A stretch of DNA of 64,000 nt from an uncultured Clostridia bacterium (GCA_947589385.1 CANPZW010000002.1:1-64000), one strand, 5' to 3'; counted from the first letter of the stretch, positions 30,191 through 40,253 are shown. The notes: generated by a model not told the origin, from the sequence alone. Translations and numbers: made by a program.

Positions 30191-30330
30191 ATTTAAAGGC
30201 AAAAATTATATAAATATTGTCTGTGAAGCGCAATGTTTTACCGTTTTAATTGATTTTTCCCTTTTGCCGTGTTAAAATAATATAGAGTTTATGTTAAAAT
30301 CGGTCTGAATTAAGGAGAACGGGCGCATAG

Positions 30331-33300
30331 ATGAAAACAAAATTATACAGAATCATCACCGCTATTCTGATGTGCATAGTCATAGCCGCAGTGATACTGC
30401 TGAGCGTTTACTACTTTAAATACGTAAGCGACCGAATTTACAAAGACAGCTCCGCCCAACTCGAAGAAACATATAGGGCGGTAAGCCGTTCCGTCCGCAC
30501 ATATATCGAACAGAAATGGAGAATCCTCAACGATTGGAGCGATATTGTCGATTCGCCCGAATTTGACCTGGAAAAACGCAAAGGCGAATGGCAGTTCGAG
30601 GAATTTTATTTTCTTGCCGAAAATGAAAATTACGAAGAAAACAACGAAGAAGGCAGATTTAAATATTGCACTTGCGCAGGTGATACGGGCACGCTTAAAC
30701 TCGACGGCGCATGGGATTCCCTTATGGTCGGTGACGAGCAAGGGGCAAGAAAAAACGTTATGGCGGGAGAAAAACTTGCCGACGAAACCAAAATTACTGT
30801 TTTCGCTATTCCCGTGGAGCACAACGTTTACAATGATTTCGGCTATGACGCCATTGCAATGAGCTTTAAAAACGAAACCATTTCGTACGCTTTGGACACA
30901 AATCCCTACGACGGCAAGGCAAAATGCTATGTGGTGCACAGCGACGGCACGGTGCTTTTCTCCACCGAAAGAGGCGGCAGCGTCCACACGAACTACCTCG
31001 ATTATTTGAAAGGCAAATATTCAGGCGGAGAGAAAGACAGAGTAACCGACAAAGATACTCTATCCCAAATTGAAAGCGAATTGGCAAGCCGTACAGACAA
31101 CCTTATTCAATGCGATATAGAGGGCGAAAGCCATTTCATTTTATACCAGCCGCTAAATTATCAGGATTATCTGCTTTTAAGCGAAGTGCCGCAGGCGACT
31201 ATTAGCGCAGGCTTTCTCTCCGTGCAAAAAGTAACGATGAACGTGCTTTTGATAATCTCATCCCTGATTATCGTGGCGCTCGCGGCAGTGTTTGCAATCA
31301 ACATTTACAGGCAGTCGCGCAAAAACAGAACGGAACTTCAATACAGGGAGCGCATGTTCGACGTGCTTTCAAACAGCGTTGACGATATTTTCATCATGCT
31401 GGACGTTGAAAAGGACGCCGTCGATTATATCAGCCCGAATATGGACAGACTTTTGGGCATCAATGTTAAAGACGCCTATGAAAACATAAGAGTTATGGCA
31501 AAGTGCGCTGTCAACTACAATATTGTTGTGCCGCAGGAAGAACTTGAAGATATACCGCTTAACGGCAATAAATTCTGGGAATGTGAATATATGCACCAGC
31601 AGACGGGCGAACGCCGCTGGTACAGGGTCACGATTTACCATATGAGCATACAGGGCGTAAGGAAACACATAATAGTTATGTCCGACCGCACCCTCGAACA
31701 GCAGATGAACCAAAAACTTCAAGAAGCTTTGACCGCCGCAAAAAGCGCGAACGAAGCCAAAAGCAACTTCCTTTCAAATATGTCCCACGATATCCGCACT
31801 CCTATGAACGCTATCGTAGGCTTTTCCGTACTTTTGGAAAAAGACGCGGCTAACCCCGACAAGGTGCACGAATACACCCGTAAAATAATGGCTTCGAGCC
31901 ACCACCTTTTAAGCCTGATAAACGACGTCCTCGATATGAGCAAGATAGAAAGCGGAAAAACGTCTTTAAACATAGACCGATTCAGCCTGCCTGAACTTTT
32001 GGAGGACTTGGATATAATTTTAAGACCGCAGGCAAAAGCGAAAGGGCAGGAATACACCGTTCACGTACAAGGCGCTCCTCCCGAGCAAATCCTCGGTGAC
32101 AAGCTGCGTTTGAACCAAATCCTTATAAACCTGCTTTCAAACGCAATCAAATACACTCCCGAAGAGGGTAAAATAGAGTTTATCGTAAGCGAACTCCCCT
32201 GTCCTTCGCCGCAATATGTCAAGCTTAAATTCGTAGTGCGCGACAACGGCATAGGAATAAGCGAAGAATTTCAGAAACAGATTTTCGCGCCTTTCAGCCG
32301 TGAAATAAATTCGGTGACAAACAAGATACAGGGCACGGGGCTCGGCATGGCGATAACCAAAAACCTTGTCGATTTAATGGGCGGCATCATAAACGTTGAA
32401 AGCGCGCCCGGTAAAGGCAGCACGTTCACGGTGGAAATGTCCTTCGTGCTTCCCGAAAAGGAAGAATCCGAAGAATGGTTCCGCCATAAAATCACGCGGA
32501 TGCTGGTTGCGGACGACGAGGAAGATATATGCCTTAACATAAAAGAGATGATGCGCGAAACGGGCGTAGATGTTTCCTATGTGACCGACGGCGCTGCCGC
32601 CGTGGAAAAATCCGTTCAGGCGCACAACGAAGCAAACGATTTCAACGTAATTCTGCTCGATTGGAAGATGCCGGTCATGGACGGCGTGGAAACCGCACGT
32701 AAGATACGCGAAAGTATCGGCGCAGACGTGCCCATACTTGTCCTTACTTCATACGATTGGAGCGATATAGAAGAGGAAGCGCGGCAGGCGGGCATTAACG
32801 CGTTTATGCCGAAACCATTCTTCACCTCCACCTTTATGCAAACAATCAAGCCGCTGTTCGAAGACGACGCTCTGAAAGAAACTCCTCAGGATAAAAACGC
32901 GGACGTACTTAAAGGTAAGTCTTTCCTTATCGCAGAGGACAACGAACTGAACGCAGAAATTCTTACCGAAATGCTTGAAATGGAAGGCGCGACGAGCGAA
33001 CTTGCCGTAAACGGTAAGCAAGCTTTGGAAATGTTCGAAAAATCCGAGCCGGGGCGTTACGATATGATTTTCATGGACGTGCAAATGCCCGTAATGAACG
33101 GCTATGAGGCGACCAAACAGATACGCGCCTGCGACCACCCGCTTGCCAAAACGATACCTATTGTTGCAATGACGGCGAACACCTTTGCCGAGGACGTGCG
33201 AAATTCCCTTCAAGCGGGAATGGACGGACACCTGGCAAAGCCCATAGACATGAATGCCGTAAAAGAACTTGTAGGTAAACTATTAAACCAAACGGAACAC

Positions 33301-33333
33301 AGAGCGAAACACAATACGAAAGGAGGCGTTTAA
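30331..33333 (+). CDS. Hybrid sensor histidine kinase: extracytoplasmic sensor, PAS-like, HisKA, HATPase, two receiver domains
   Basis: Two TM segments, SNMSHDIRTPMNAIVGF (HisKA), VRDNGIGISEEF and GTGLGMAITKNLVDLMGG (HATPase), ILLDWKMPVMDG and IFMDVQMPVMNG (two REC domains). Confidence 0.95.
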   Translation: MKTKLYRIITAILMCIVIAAVILLSVYYFKYVSDRIYKDSSAQLEETYRAVSRSVRTYIEQKWRILNDWSDIVDSPEFDLEKRKGEWQFEEFYFLAENENYEENNEEGRFKYCTCAGDTGTLKLDGAWDSLMVGDEQGARKNVMAGEKLADETKITVFAIPVEHNVYNDFGYDAIAMSFKNETISYALDTNPYDGKAKCYVVHSDGTVLFSTERGGSVHTNYLDYLKGKYSGGEKDRVTDKDTLSQIESELASRTDNLIQCDIEGESHFILYQPLNYQDYLLLSEVPQATISAGFLSVQKVTMNVLLIISSLIIVALAAVFAINIYRQSRKNRTELQYRERMFDVLSNSVDDIFIMLDVEKDAVDYISPNMDRLLGINVKDAYENIRVMAKCAVNYNIVVPQEELEDIPLNGNKFWECEYMHQQTGERRWYRVTIYHMSIQGVRKHIIVMSDRTLEQQMNQKLQEALTAAKSANEAKSNFLSNMSHDIRTPMNAIVGFSVLLEKDAANPDKVHEYTRKIMASSHHLLSLINDVLDMSKIESGKTSLNIDRFSLPELLEDLDIILRPQAKAKGQEYTVHVQGAPPEQILGDKLRLNQILINLLSNAIKYTPEEGKIEFIVSELPCPSPQYVKLKFVVRDNGIGISEEFQKQIFAPFSREINSVTNKIQGTGLGMAITKNLVDLMGGIINVESAPGKGSTFTVEMSFVLPEKEESEEWFRHKITRMLVADDEEDICLNIKEMMRETGVDVSYVTDGAAAVEKSVQAHNEANDFNVILLDWKMPVMDGVETARKIRESIGADVPILVLTSYDWSDIEEEARQAGINAFMPKPFFTSTFMQTIKPLFEDDALKETPQDKNADVLKGKSFLIAEDNELNAEILTEMLEMEGATSELAVNGKQALEMFEKSEPGRYDMIFMDVQMPVMNGYEATKQIRACDHPLAKTIPIVAMTANTFAEDVRNSLQAGMDGHLAKPIDMNAVKELVGKLLNQTEHRAKHNTKGGV

Positions 33334-33334
33334 A

Positions 33335-34621
33335 ATGAAAAAACATCTTTTTAAAAAGTTGGTCGTCCCCGCGGTTATGGCGGTTGTGACTGCGTTTTCC
33401 TTTACGGGCTGCATTGGCGACGCCCCCTCTGATACGTTCGACCCGAACGCGCTTACCATTATGGGCAAAAAGAGCGATATGGAAAAGACGTATATGTCCA
33501 AAATCTTCGATAAATATAAAAGAGATACGGGAAACAATATAAATGTCATAGAATACGAGGATTCCGAATTTGAAGTAAAAGCTTCCCAAAAATTTACCGA
33601 AGGCGAAATTCCCGATTTGTTCATGCACTTCAACAACGCAGATTTAAGCCGTTTCAACGTAAAAGAGAATTTCTGCTTTTTGGACGGCGAAAGCTGGGCC
33701 GAGGATATAACCGACAGCGCGAAAGCGTACTGCAAAGACAAAGAAGGACATCTGATAGGCTTGCCGTTTTGGGAGAGTTCCGTTTCGGGCTGTTACTACA
33801 ATAAAAAAATACTTAAAGAATACGGCGGAATAGAAGCCGCAAGCACCCAGAAACAATTTGACGTGCTTTGCCGCGACTTGAAAGCGAGCGGATATACCCC
33901 CATTTGCTGGGCGGCGGGCGGCTGTTCCTGGATGTACCAGTTCGGTCTTGACCCGATATTCGCAGACGACCCCGAACTGCTTGAAAAACTGAACAATAAC
34001 GAAACTTCTTATGCGGAAATTCCTGCTGTCAGAGAAATGGTGGAATGGATAAAGGGCGCCGCGGACAAAGGCTGGTTTGGCGAAAATTATCTTAACCAGG
34101 GCTGGGACGACGTAAGCGAGGCTTTAAGCTCGGGCAAAGCGGTTATGACTTTTATCTGGGATACATGGTTTTACACCGATTTCAAACCCGACAAATATAC
34201 TGTTGACGATTTTGCGCTTATGCCCATATTTATGAATACGGTTGACGGCGGCACGTACGAGGGCGGCAATCTGAATATGATGATGGTCAACAAAAACAGC
34301 GACAAATTGGAAGAAGCGCTGGACTTCCTCGAATTTTGCGCAACTCCCGAAAATTACAACTACGCTTTCGAAGGGATTTCCACGGTAAGCACTTTTAAAA
34401 ATCAGACTTCCAACATTCAATCGAAAATGGTTACGGACGCTCATGCTTCCATTTCCGAAAAAGAGCGCGTTTCAACAGCGGTGACGAAGATTGTGGGTTA
34501 CAGCGCGCAGGATATGGCCGACATTTTCAACCGTCTTTTCAAAAATGAAATAGACGTTGACGAATGTCTGAGGCTTATGGACGAATACCGCATTGCCGAA
34601 GCACAAGAGCAAGGTTTGTAA
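33335..34621 (+). CDS. ABC-type extracellular solute-binding lipoprotein (family 1, sugar-type)
   Basis: Signal peptide with lipobox FTGC; SBP architecture (EIPDLFMHFN, GLPFWESSVSGCYYNKKILKEYG, GKAVMTFIWDTW); starts 1 nt after the kinase stop with SD AAAGGAGGCG. Confidence 0.88.
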   Translation: MKKHLFKKLVVPAVMAVVTAFSFTGCIGDAPSDTFDPNALTIMGKKSDMEKTYMSKIFDKYKRDTGNNINVIEYEDSEFEVKASQKFTEGEIPDLFMHFNNADLSRFNVKENFCFLDGESWAEDITDSAKAYCKDKEGHLIGLPFWESSVSGCYYNKKILKEYGGIEAASTQKQFDVLCRDLKASGYTPICWAAGGCSWMYQFGLDPIFADDPELLEKLNNNETSYAEIPAVREMVEWIKGAADKGWFGENYLNQGWDDVSEALSSGKAVMTFIWDTWFYTDFKPDKYTVDDFALMPIFMNTVDGGTYEGGNLNMMMVNKNSDKLEEALDFLEFCATPENYNYAFEGISTVSTFKNQTSNIQSKMVTDAHASISEKERVSTAVTKIVGYSAQDMADIFNRLFKNEIDVDECLRLMDEYRIAEAQEQGL

Positions 34622-34683
34622 GGCTTTAAAGCGGGCGACCGAAAAGCCGTAAATGTATTATTTAATTCATAAAAGCGCAATAA

Positions 34684-34726
34684 AATAAAGCCGCGCGCCG
34701 CCTATATGGCGGCGCGCGGCTTTATT
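34684..34726. terminator. Very strong bidirectional terminator
   Basis: AATAAAGCCGCGCGCCGCC-TATAT-GGCGGCGCGCGGCTTTATT, perfect 19-bp stem. Confidence 0.9.
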
Positions 34727-34772
34727 GTTAAACATTATCAAACCAAAAACCTGCCGATTTTAGTTAAACAGT

Positions 34773-35897
34773 TTATTTTTCGTTGCGGATTTTGGCGACG
34801 ATTTGTTTCAATGCGCAAACGGCGTATTCTACTTCTTCCTCGGTATTGTATTTGCCGAAAGTAAAACGTACCGCGGATTTTGCGCGTTCTTCTCCCGCTA
34901 TCGCCGCAATCACATGCGACGGCGCAACTGCGCCCGCCGAGCAAGCCGAGCCCGTTGAAACGCAAATTCCCTTTAAGTCGAGGCAGAAAAGAATATTTTC
35001 GCCCGCGCAACCGCCGAAAGAAATATTCGCGTTAGAGGGCACGCGCAGGATTTTATCGCCGTTTAAAGTCGTTTGCGGAATCTCCGAAAGCACACGGCTT
35101 ACAAATCTATCGCGCAAAAGTGCGATATGTGTGTTATTTTCGCCCTTTACGGCGTTTTCAAGCGCGACCGAAAGCCCCACCGCCGCCGCGACGTTTACAG
35201 TACCGCCGCGGAGATTCCTCTCCTGCATGCCGCCCGAAATAAGCGGAGAAATTTTGCTTCCGCGCTTAATGTACATTGCCGCCGCGCCCTTCGGACCGTG
35301 AAATTTATGCGCCGAAACCGAAAAAGCGTCGGCATAACCTATGGGAAAAGGCACACAGCCTACCGCCTGCACACAGTCGCAATAGTAAAAAATACCGTGG
35401 TGCGCGCAGATTTCCCCGATTTTTTGCATATTCTGAATAGTTCCTACTTCATTGTTCGCCGCCATCACGGCACAAAAAACCGTGTCTTTGCGGACGGCGT
35501 TTTCCACCTCTTCTGGCGAAATTATTCCCCTTTCGTCGGGTTGGACAAAGGTTACCGCAAATCCGCGCTTACTCATTTCAAGCGCGCTTTCCATAACGCA
35601 AGGATGCTCGATTGCGGAAATTATCAGATGCCCGCTTCCGTGCGCCGCGCAAACGCCTTTAACCGCAAGATTTCCCGCTTCCGTGCCGCCCGAAAGAAAA
35701 TATACCTCTCCGCTGTCGCAACCAAAAGCGCGCGCAACTTTGTCGCGCGCTGCCAACAGCCCTTCCGCCGCCATTCTTCCCGCAGCGTGCTGGGATTGCG
35801 GATTGCCGTATTCGGTTTTCAGATAGGGCAACATCGCCGCAAAAACGTTTTCGTCAAGAACGGTCGTCGCCGCATTGTCAAGATATATCATTTTCAA
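34773..35897 (-). CDS. Cysteine desulfurase (NifS/IscS family)
   Basis: MIYLDNAATT, SGGTEAGNLAVKG, SVSAHKFHGPKG, STGSACSAG. Confidence 0.93.
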   Translation of the reverse strand: MKMIYLDNAATTVLDENVFAAMLPYLKTEYGNPQSQHAAGRMAAEGLLAARDKVARAFGCDSGEVYFLSGGTEAGNLAVKGVCAAHGSGHLIISAIEHPCVMESALEMSKRGFAVTFVQPDERGIISPEEVENAVRKDTVFCAVMAANNEVGTIQNMQKIGEICAHHGIFYYCDCVQAVGCVPFPIGYADAFSVSAHKFHGPKGAAAMYIKRGSKISPLISGGMQERNLRGGTVNVAAAVGLSVALENAVKGENNTHIALLRDRFVSRVLSEIPQTTLNGDKILRVPSNANISFGGCAGENILFCLDLKGICVSTGSACSAGAVAPSHVIAAIAGEERAKSAVRFTFGKYNTEEEVEYAVCALKQIVAKIRNEK

Positions 35898-36805
35898 CTT
35901 TTTATCGCAGAAAGCAGGTTTTTCAGCTTTTTAACGTCGGAAATTAAGGATTCGTACTCCCTGCCTATACGCGTGCTTGAATTTTTTTCGTTCAAAGAAT
36001 ATTTCCGCATAGCCGACCACATTTTATGCGAGCTGATAAGCGTCGCGACGAAGAAAACCAGCGCCAGAGCGGCGAAAACTATTGCGACAATCAGGTTTGT
36101 GCCGTCCTGTTTCGCGAACATTACCGAGCCGTACGCTATCGCCACGATAAGGCAGGCGATAAACGGAACGACCGTAAACGAAAACCATTTAACCGACTTT
36201 GCGCGCTCTTTGCCGAATACGGCGCGGCGTTCCGATTTCTTGGTTTCCACCTCCGCGTGAAGCTCCGCCGCCTTTTCTTCAAGCTTGTTTATCTCGCTTT
36301 CGAGCGGTGCGGATAATGAAAGAAGTTCGGATTTCTGTTCGGGAGTGCAACAAAAATATATGGCGTCCGCGCAGGCGGCGCAATCGTCGTAACGGGAAAA
36401 ATCGGTAAACCTGCGGGTCACAACTTTGGTTTTAAGGGAGATAATTTCGCCGTTCCTGCCCACTGTGTTTTCCGCAGTATTCAGATTATACATCGCCCCG
36501 TCGAAATCGCCCTGCGCGTACAGCGCACCCGCCTTTGCAAGACATTCTTCGGCGATAAGGCGCTTTTGCTCCTCCTCCCGCCGCCTTGCGTCCTCGCGCG
36601 CGGCAAGCTGTTCGGGCGTAAGCACCGCCGCGTCCTCGTCGTCCTCCGAAAGTTCGGGAACTTCGAAAAGGACTGCGTCCAAAGTATCATTTTCCACGTC
36701 AGGAGTTTCGTCTATATACAGTTCGTCCTCGCCTGCGGCGTTCTTTCTTATCCTGTATTTTTTATCCTTGTTCAAATCGTCGTCTATCAAGCGTTCTTCT
36801 GCCAT
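35894..36805 (-). CDS. Hypothetical membrane protein with TPR-like/coiled-coil region and two C-terminal TM helices
   Basis: Start MAEERLIDDD after SD GGAGG; long Glu/Ala-rich region then VPFIACLIVAIAYGSVMF and VAIVFAALALVFFVATLI. Confidence 0.7.
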   Translation of the reverse strand: MAEERLIDDDLNKDKKYRIRKNAAGEDELYIDETPDVENDTLDAVLFEVPELSEDDEDAAVLTPEQLAAREDARRREEEQKRLIAEECLAKAGALYAQGDFDGAMYNLNTAENTVGRNGEIISLKTKVVTRRFTDFSRYDDCAACADAIYFCCTPEQKSELLSLSAPLESEINKLEEKAAELHAEVETKKSERRAVFGKERAKSVKWFSFTVVPFIACLIVAIAYGSVMFAKQDGTNLIVAIVFAALALVFFVATLISSHKMWSAMRKYSLNEKNSSTRIGREYESLISDVKKLKNLLSAIKS

Positions 36806-36860
36806 ACGACCTCCGAAATTCTGTATTTTTTTCAAAATAACGCAATACATATTGCGTTTT

Positions 36861-37709
36861 TTACGTTAAAACTGTTTTCAGACGGATACATTCGAAACCG
36901 CCGCGATAACGGCTTTTCGCCCATTCGCAAAGCTCGGGAGTTTCGAAAAGCGCAAAAACGCCGCTGCCCGACCCCGTCATATTTACACCGAGCGGCGAAA
37001 AGGAGCAAAGCGCCTTATAGACTTCTTCCACGCCGGGATTTATAGCCGCCGCGGGTGCGTACAACGCGTTGGAAAAAGCCTTACCCAGCCTTTCTTTGTC
37101 GCCCGCCATAAGCGCGGATACAGCTTCGTCGGACGATGGGATAAAGACAGGCGAACAATCGTATTTTTTATAACATTCGGCGGTAGATACGCCGTTTTTC
37201 GGCACAAGCAAAAGAAAGTCGAGCCGAAGTTTGCTGTTAAGATTCAATACCTTCTCCCCTCTGCCCGTTAGCCTTGCGTAACCTCCGCCCAGCATATAGC
37301 CCGTATCCGAGCCTATCACGTCGCACAGCTCTTTCATCTGCTTTTCGCTGCCTGCGCCGTACAGTCTGCCCATTCCGCGGATAACGCCCGCCGCGTCCGC
37401 CGACGAGCCGCCCATGCCCGCGCCGAGCGGTATATTTTTATAAATTTTAATATCCGCGCCGCACGTCTTGAATACTTCCGAATACAGCCGCGCCGCTTTT
37501 GCGGCGTTGTTCTCTTCAAACGGCATAAGCTCCGTGCCCCTGCCGTGCATTTCAACCGTGACGAGCCTGTCTTTACGTTTTTTAAGCACAATCAAATCGT
37601 AAAGGTCAACTGAACAGACAAGGCTGTCTATCATATGATAGCCGTTCTGCACGCCCGTAACCGAAAGGGTTAAATTGAGTTTTGCGTATGCTTTTACGCG
37701 GACCGTCAT
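36861..37709 (-). CDS. ispE: 4-diphosphocytidyl-2-C-methyl-D-erythritol kinase
   Basis: VKAYAKLNLTLSVTG, NIPLGAGMGGSSADAAGVIRG, MTGSGSGVFALF; start reassigned to MTVRVKAY immediately downstream of a promoter. Confidence 0.95.
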   Translation of the reverse strand: MTVRVKAYAKLNLTLSVTGVQNGYHMIDSLVCSVDLYDLIVLKKRKDRLVTVEMHGRGTELMPFEENNAAKAARLYSEVFKTCGADIKIYKNIPLGAGMGGSSADAAGVIRGMGRLYGAGSEKQMKELCDVIGSDTGYMLGGGYARLTGRGEKVLNLNSKLRLDFLLLVPKNGVSTAECYKKYDCSPVFIPSSDEAVSALMAGDKERLGKAFSNALYAPAAAINPGVEEVYKALCSFSPLGVNMTGSGSGVFALFETPELCEWAKSRYRGGFECIRLKTVLT

Positions 37710-37715
37710 ACAAGA

Positions 37716-37744
37716 ATTATAGCACACCGCGGCAAGCATTTCAA
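37716..37744 (-). promoter_or_regulatory. Promoter placing +1 at the ispE ATG
   Basis: Minus strand TTGAAA (37739-37744), N17, TATAAT (37716-37721), N6, ATG (37709). Confidence 0.75.
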
Positions 37745-37803
37745 TAAAAAACATGTTATTTTCGGCGCAATTTGAGATTTGAAACGTTTTCAGACGTTTC
37801 AAA

Positions 37804-37832
37804 ACGCCCGCCGCTTGAAAAGCGGCGGGCGT
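37804..37832 (-). terminator. Terminator downstream of the DUF3794 gene
   Basis: CGCCCGCCGCTT-gaa-AAGCGGCGGGCG. Confidence 0.75.
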
Positions 37833-37876
37833 AAAACATATTTCAACAGAATTTCCTTAGAAACGGCTTTATAAAA

Positions 37877-39343
37877 TTAACTTTTGCCGCGGAATACCAG
37901 AATCCTTTCCTTTCCCGTCAGAGGGAAGGTGAGTTCGGGGTTGGCGGACCTTATGTTTTCGGGCGCGGCGTTAAGCTTTTTGGCGGTAGTCCATAAATCG
38001 TCGCCAGCCGCGGGTATATAAATGGAAATCGCGCTGTCGTTTACAGGTTTTGCGCCACATTCCTCGGCGGCACACACATAACGCGCTTTTCTGTCTTCGC
38101 CGTCCGTTACTGTGATTTTCAACGCCGCTTCCGCCTCACATTCGCCCTCGGCGCGCTGGCGTATGCTTATTCCGCATACTGCAACCGAAACCCTGCCGCA
38201 GTCGGAATTTAAGCCCGAAAGCTTTACCGCAAAAGGCAGATTTACCTCCGTCGAGCGAATTTCGCCGCCCTGTTCGTAAAGAAGAGTTGCGTTTACGCTT
38301 CCGCCTATTCCCTCCAAAGTCCGCGAAAATTCCGCGCAAGGCAGAGCCGCCGCAAGAAAAGCGCAAGTATAGTCAAGTTTCGCCTTGACATCGCAAAGAC
38401 CCGAAACGCGCTCCTGATAGACCTTGACGTCGGTGCAGACGAAATTTTTTTCCTCGGAAAAGCTTAAATTAAGTTCGTTTTCGGTGGAGAACGCGTCGGT
38501 TATAAGCGAAACGGTCTCCTCTTCGTAAAATTCGCCGCAGAACGCGAGGGTGGCGTTGAAGGTTACGTCCGACTTGCCGCGTTCCTCGTTGACTTTACAA
38601 TCTATGGTCATATCCTTTATTTCTGCGCGGCAATCCGCGGGCGAAGGCACAACGGCTTGCTCACACGAAATTTCCGCCTTGAAAGGTATAGTTCTGTCAA
38701 GCGCCACAGGCGCGCCCTCCCGCACGGCGAGAAGGGAAAGATAAATTTCACCCGTGACCTCCACAAGCCCCGTTTTTACCGCGCAGTTGAGGACGACGGG
38801 CTGCGCGGACGGCACGAGTATATCCGTGGCAACAAGGTTGAAATCGTCATCTACTTCGCTTTCTCCGGAAAAGCTTACGGCGTTGCAGAGTTTTCCCTCT
38901 TCGCGCCGCACAACGGCGCCGTCGAGCGAATTAATATAGCTTCGTTCAGCCCTGTCGCTTACCGAGATGTTTGCGCCTACCACGGCGGATACCACATAGG
39001 ACGAGCCTTCTCTTTTAAGGTTCGTGTGCTCGCACGAAAGACGGCAGTCGCATGTCTGGGCGGGGGCGAGCGCTTCACTATCTATATGGTGCGAAAATTC
39101 CGCACCCTTCTGTACGCGGCACAATTTATTGTCGCCGTCAACATAGACGACCGTGCATATAAGTCTGCCGCCGTAATTCACCCTGCCCGAAGCAGCTTCG
39201 ACAGAGGACAGCGACACCTGCGGGCAGACGGCGACGACCTCACCCACGTCCTGCCCGACAAATTTTATTTCGACGATGGATTGAGCCGACAATTCGGCAA
39301 TTTTTCGGGTATATGCGCCCGTATTATAGGTTGCGTTTAACAT
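37877..39343 (-). CDS. DUF3794 (SPOCS)-domain protein with C-terminal LysM
   Basis: Repeated all-beta modules (SIVEIKFVGQDVGEVVAV...) and LysM-like IPAAGDDLWTTAKKLNAAPENIRSANPEL. Confidence 0.88.
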   Translation of the reverse strand: MLNATYNTGAYTRKIAELSAQSIVEIKFVGQDVGEVVAVCPQVSLSSVEAASGRVNYGGRLICTVVYVDGDNKLCRVQKGAEFSHHIDSEALAPAQTCDCRLSCEHTNLKREGSSYVVSAVVGANISVSDRAERSYINSLDGAVVRREEGKLCNAVSFSGESEVDDDFNLVATDILVPSAQPVVLNCAVKTGLVEVTGEIYLSLLAVREGAPVALDRTIPFKAEISCEQAVVPSPADCRAEIKDMTIDCKVNEERGKSDVTFNATLAFCGEFYEEETVSLITDAFSTENELNLSFSEEKNFVCTDVKVYQERVSGLCDVKAKLDYTCAFLAAALPCAEFSRTLEGIGGSVNATLLYEQGGEIRSTEVNLPFAVKLSGLNSDCGRVSVAVCGISIRQRAEGECEAEAALKITVTDGEDRKARYVCAAEECGAKPVNDSAISIYIPAAGDDLWTTAKKLNAAPENIRSANPELTFPLTGKERILVFRGKS

Positions 39344-39400
39344 ATTTCCTCCCTGTTACAAGGTATCATATGCCGCACGCACGCCGATTATTACCGCTTA

Positions 39401-39646
39401 TTACCGCGTTTTGGGTTGAATTTTTACTCTGCCGCAGAGAATTTCCGAATACGAATATGCGGTTTTGCCCAAGAAATTTTTATCAAACGGGCTGACGGTG
39501 AAAAGGGACGGATATACTCCGTTTAGCGTTGCGGGGAAAGTTACGAATTTGTTGCGCCCCAAATTGAGTTTTACGGTGACGTTTTGACCGTTAAGACCGC
39601 GTATCATTTCCTTTATGGAATTGATTGTGGAAGTAGCTTTAATCAT
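39401..39646 (-). CDS. veg: Veg family protein
   Basis: INSIKEMIRGLNGQNVTVKLNLGRNKFVTFPATLNGVYPSLFTV. Confidence 0.92.
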   Translation of the reverse strand: MIKATSTINSIKEMIRGLNGQNVTVKLNLGRNKFVTFPATLNGVYPSLFTVSPFDKNFLGKTAYSYSEILCGRVKIQPKTR

Positions 39647-39675
39647 ACTTCTATTATTTACAATTTAAGGAAAAA

Positions 39676-39709
39676 TATGCAGCCCGCGCCTTTGGCGCGG
39701 GCTGCATAT
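39676..39709 (-). terminator. Terminator downstream of the acidic zinc-ribbon gene
   Basis: ATGCAGCCCGCGCC-ttt-GGCGCGGGCTGCAT. Confidence 0.75.
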
Positions 39710-39725
39710 AATAATGGCATATCGG

Positions 39726-40253
39726 TTAGAAATCTTCGTCGTCCTCGTCATCCTCTTCGTCTTCATCGTCCTCATCGTCTTCGAAATCGTCGTCTTCGAG
39801 GTCGTCCAGCGAATCCACATCTTCGCTTTCAAACATATCGTCGTCCTCGCCGTGATAGAGGTCGTCCTCTTCCTCGTCTTCCTCTTCGAGTTCGGCTTTA
39901 AGTTCGTCGTCCAACTCCGTCTCTTCTTCGGATAGGTCGGCGTCGTCCTCGTCGAGGTAGTTCTTCCACTCCTCGTCCTTGTCGATATCGACCTCTTCTT
40001 CCTCCTCGTATTCCTTCTGACGGCGGCAATTTTCGCACATCTTTTCGCCGGGGGACAGAGGATTTACGCCGCATACAGGGCAGACTTCGTCGTATTCGAG
40101 TTCGGAATCGACTTCTTCCAGCTCGTCGTCGTCAAGGTCCGCGAATTGCAGCCTGTTGCCTTTCATTTCGGCAATGCAGACGTCGCAGTATTCCTGTTTA
40201 TCCTTATCTATATAATTCAGTTCGCATCTGGGGCATTTGATGTATTTTACCAT
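39726..40253 (-). CDS. Zinc-ribbon protein with extreme Asp/Glu-rich tail
   Basis: CPRC...CDVC and CPVC...CENC pairs followed by about 100 residues dominated by D and E. Confidence 0.75.
   Translation of the reverse strand: MVKYIKCPRCELNYIDKDKQEYCDVCIAEMKGNRLQFADLDDDELEEVDSELEYDEVCPVCGVNPLSPGEKMCENCRRQKEYEEEEEVDIDKDEEWKNYLDEDDADLSEEETELDDELKAELEEEDEEEDDLYHGEDDDMFESEDVDSLDDLEDDDFEDDEDDEDEEDDEDDEDF

Noticed and set aside
34684-34726. Long perfect inverted repeat as a mobile-element end
   Set aside because: Position 3' of the SBP gene with A/T flanks fits a bidirectional intrinsic terminator; no paired copy
35073-36260. 395-aa plus-strand ORF
   Set aside because: Antisense across cysteine desulfurase and the following hypothetical gene; no domain signal
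39726-39920. GTCGTCCTC/TCTTCG-rich stretch as a tandem repeat or CRISPR-like array
   Set aside because: It is the Asp/Glu codon run (GAC/GAA/GAG/GAT) of the acidic protein; no spacers
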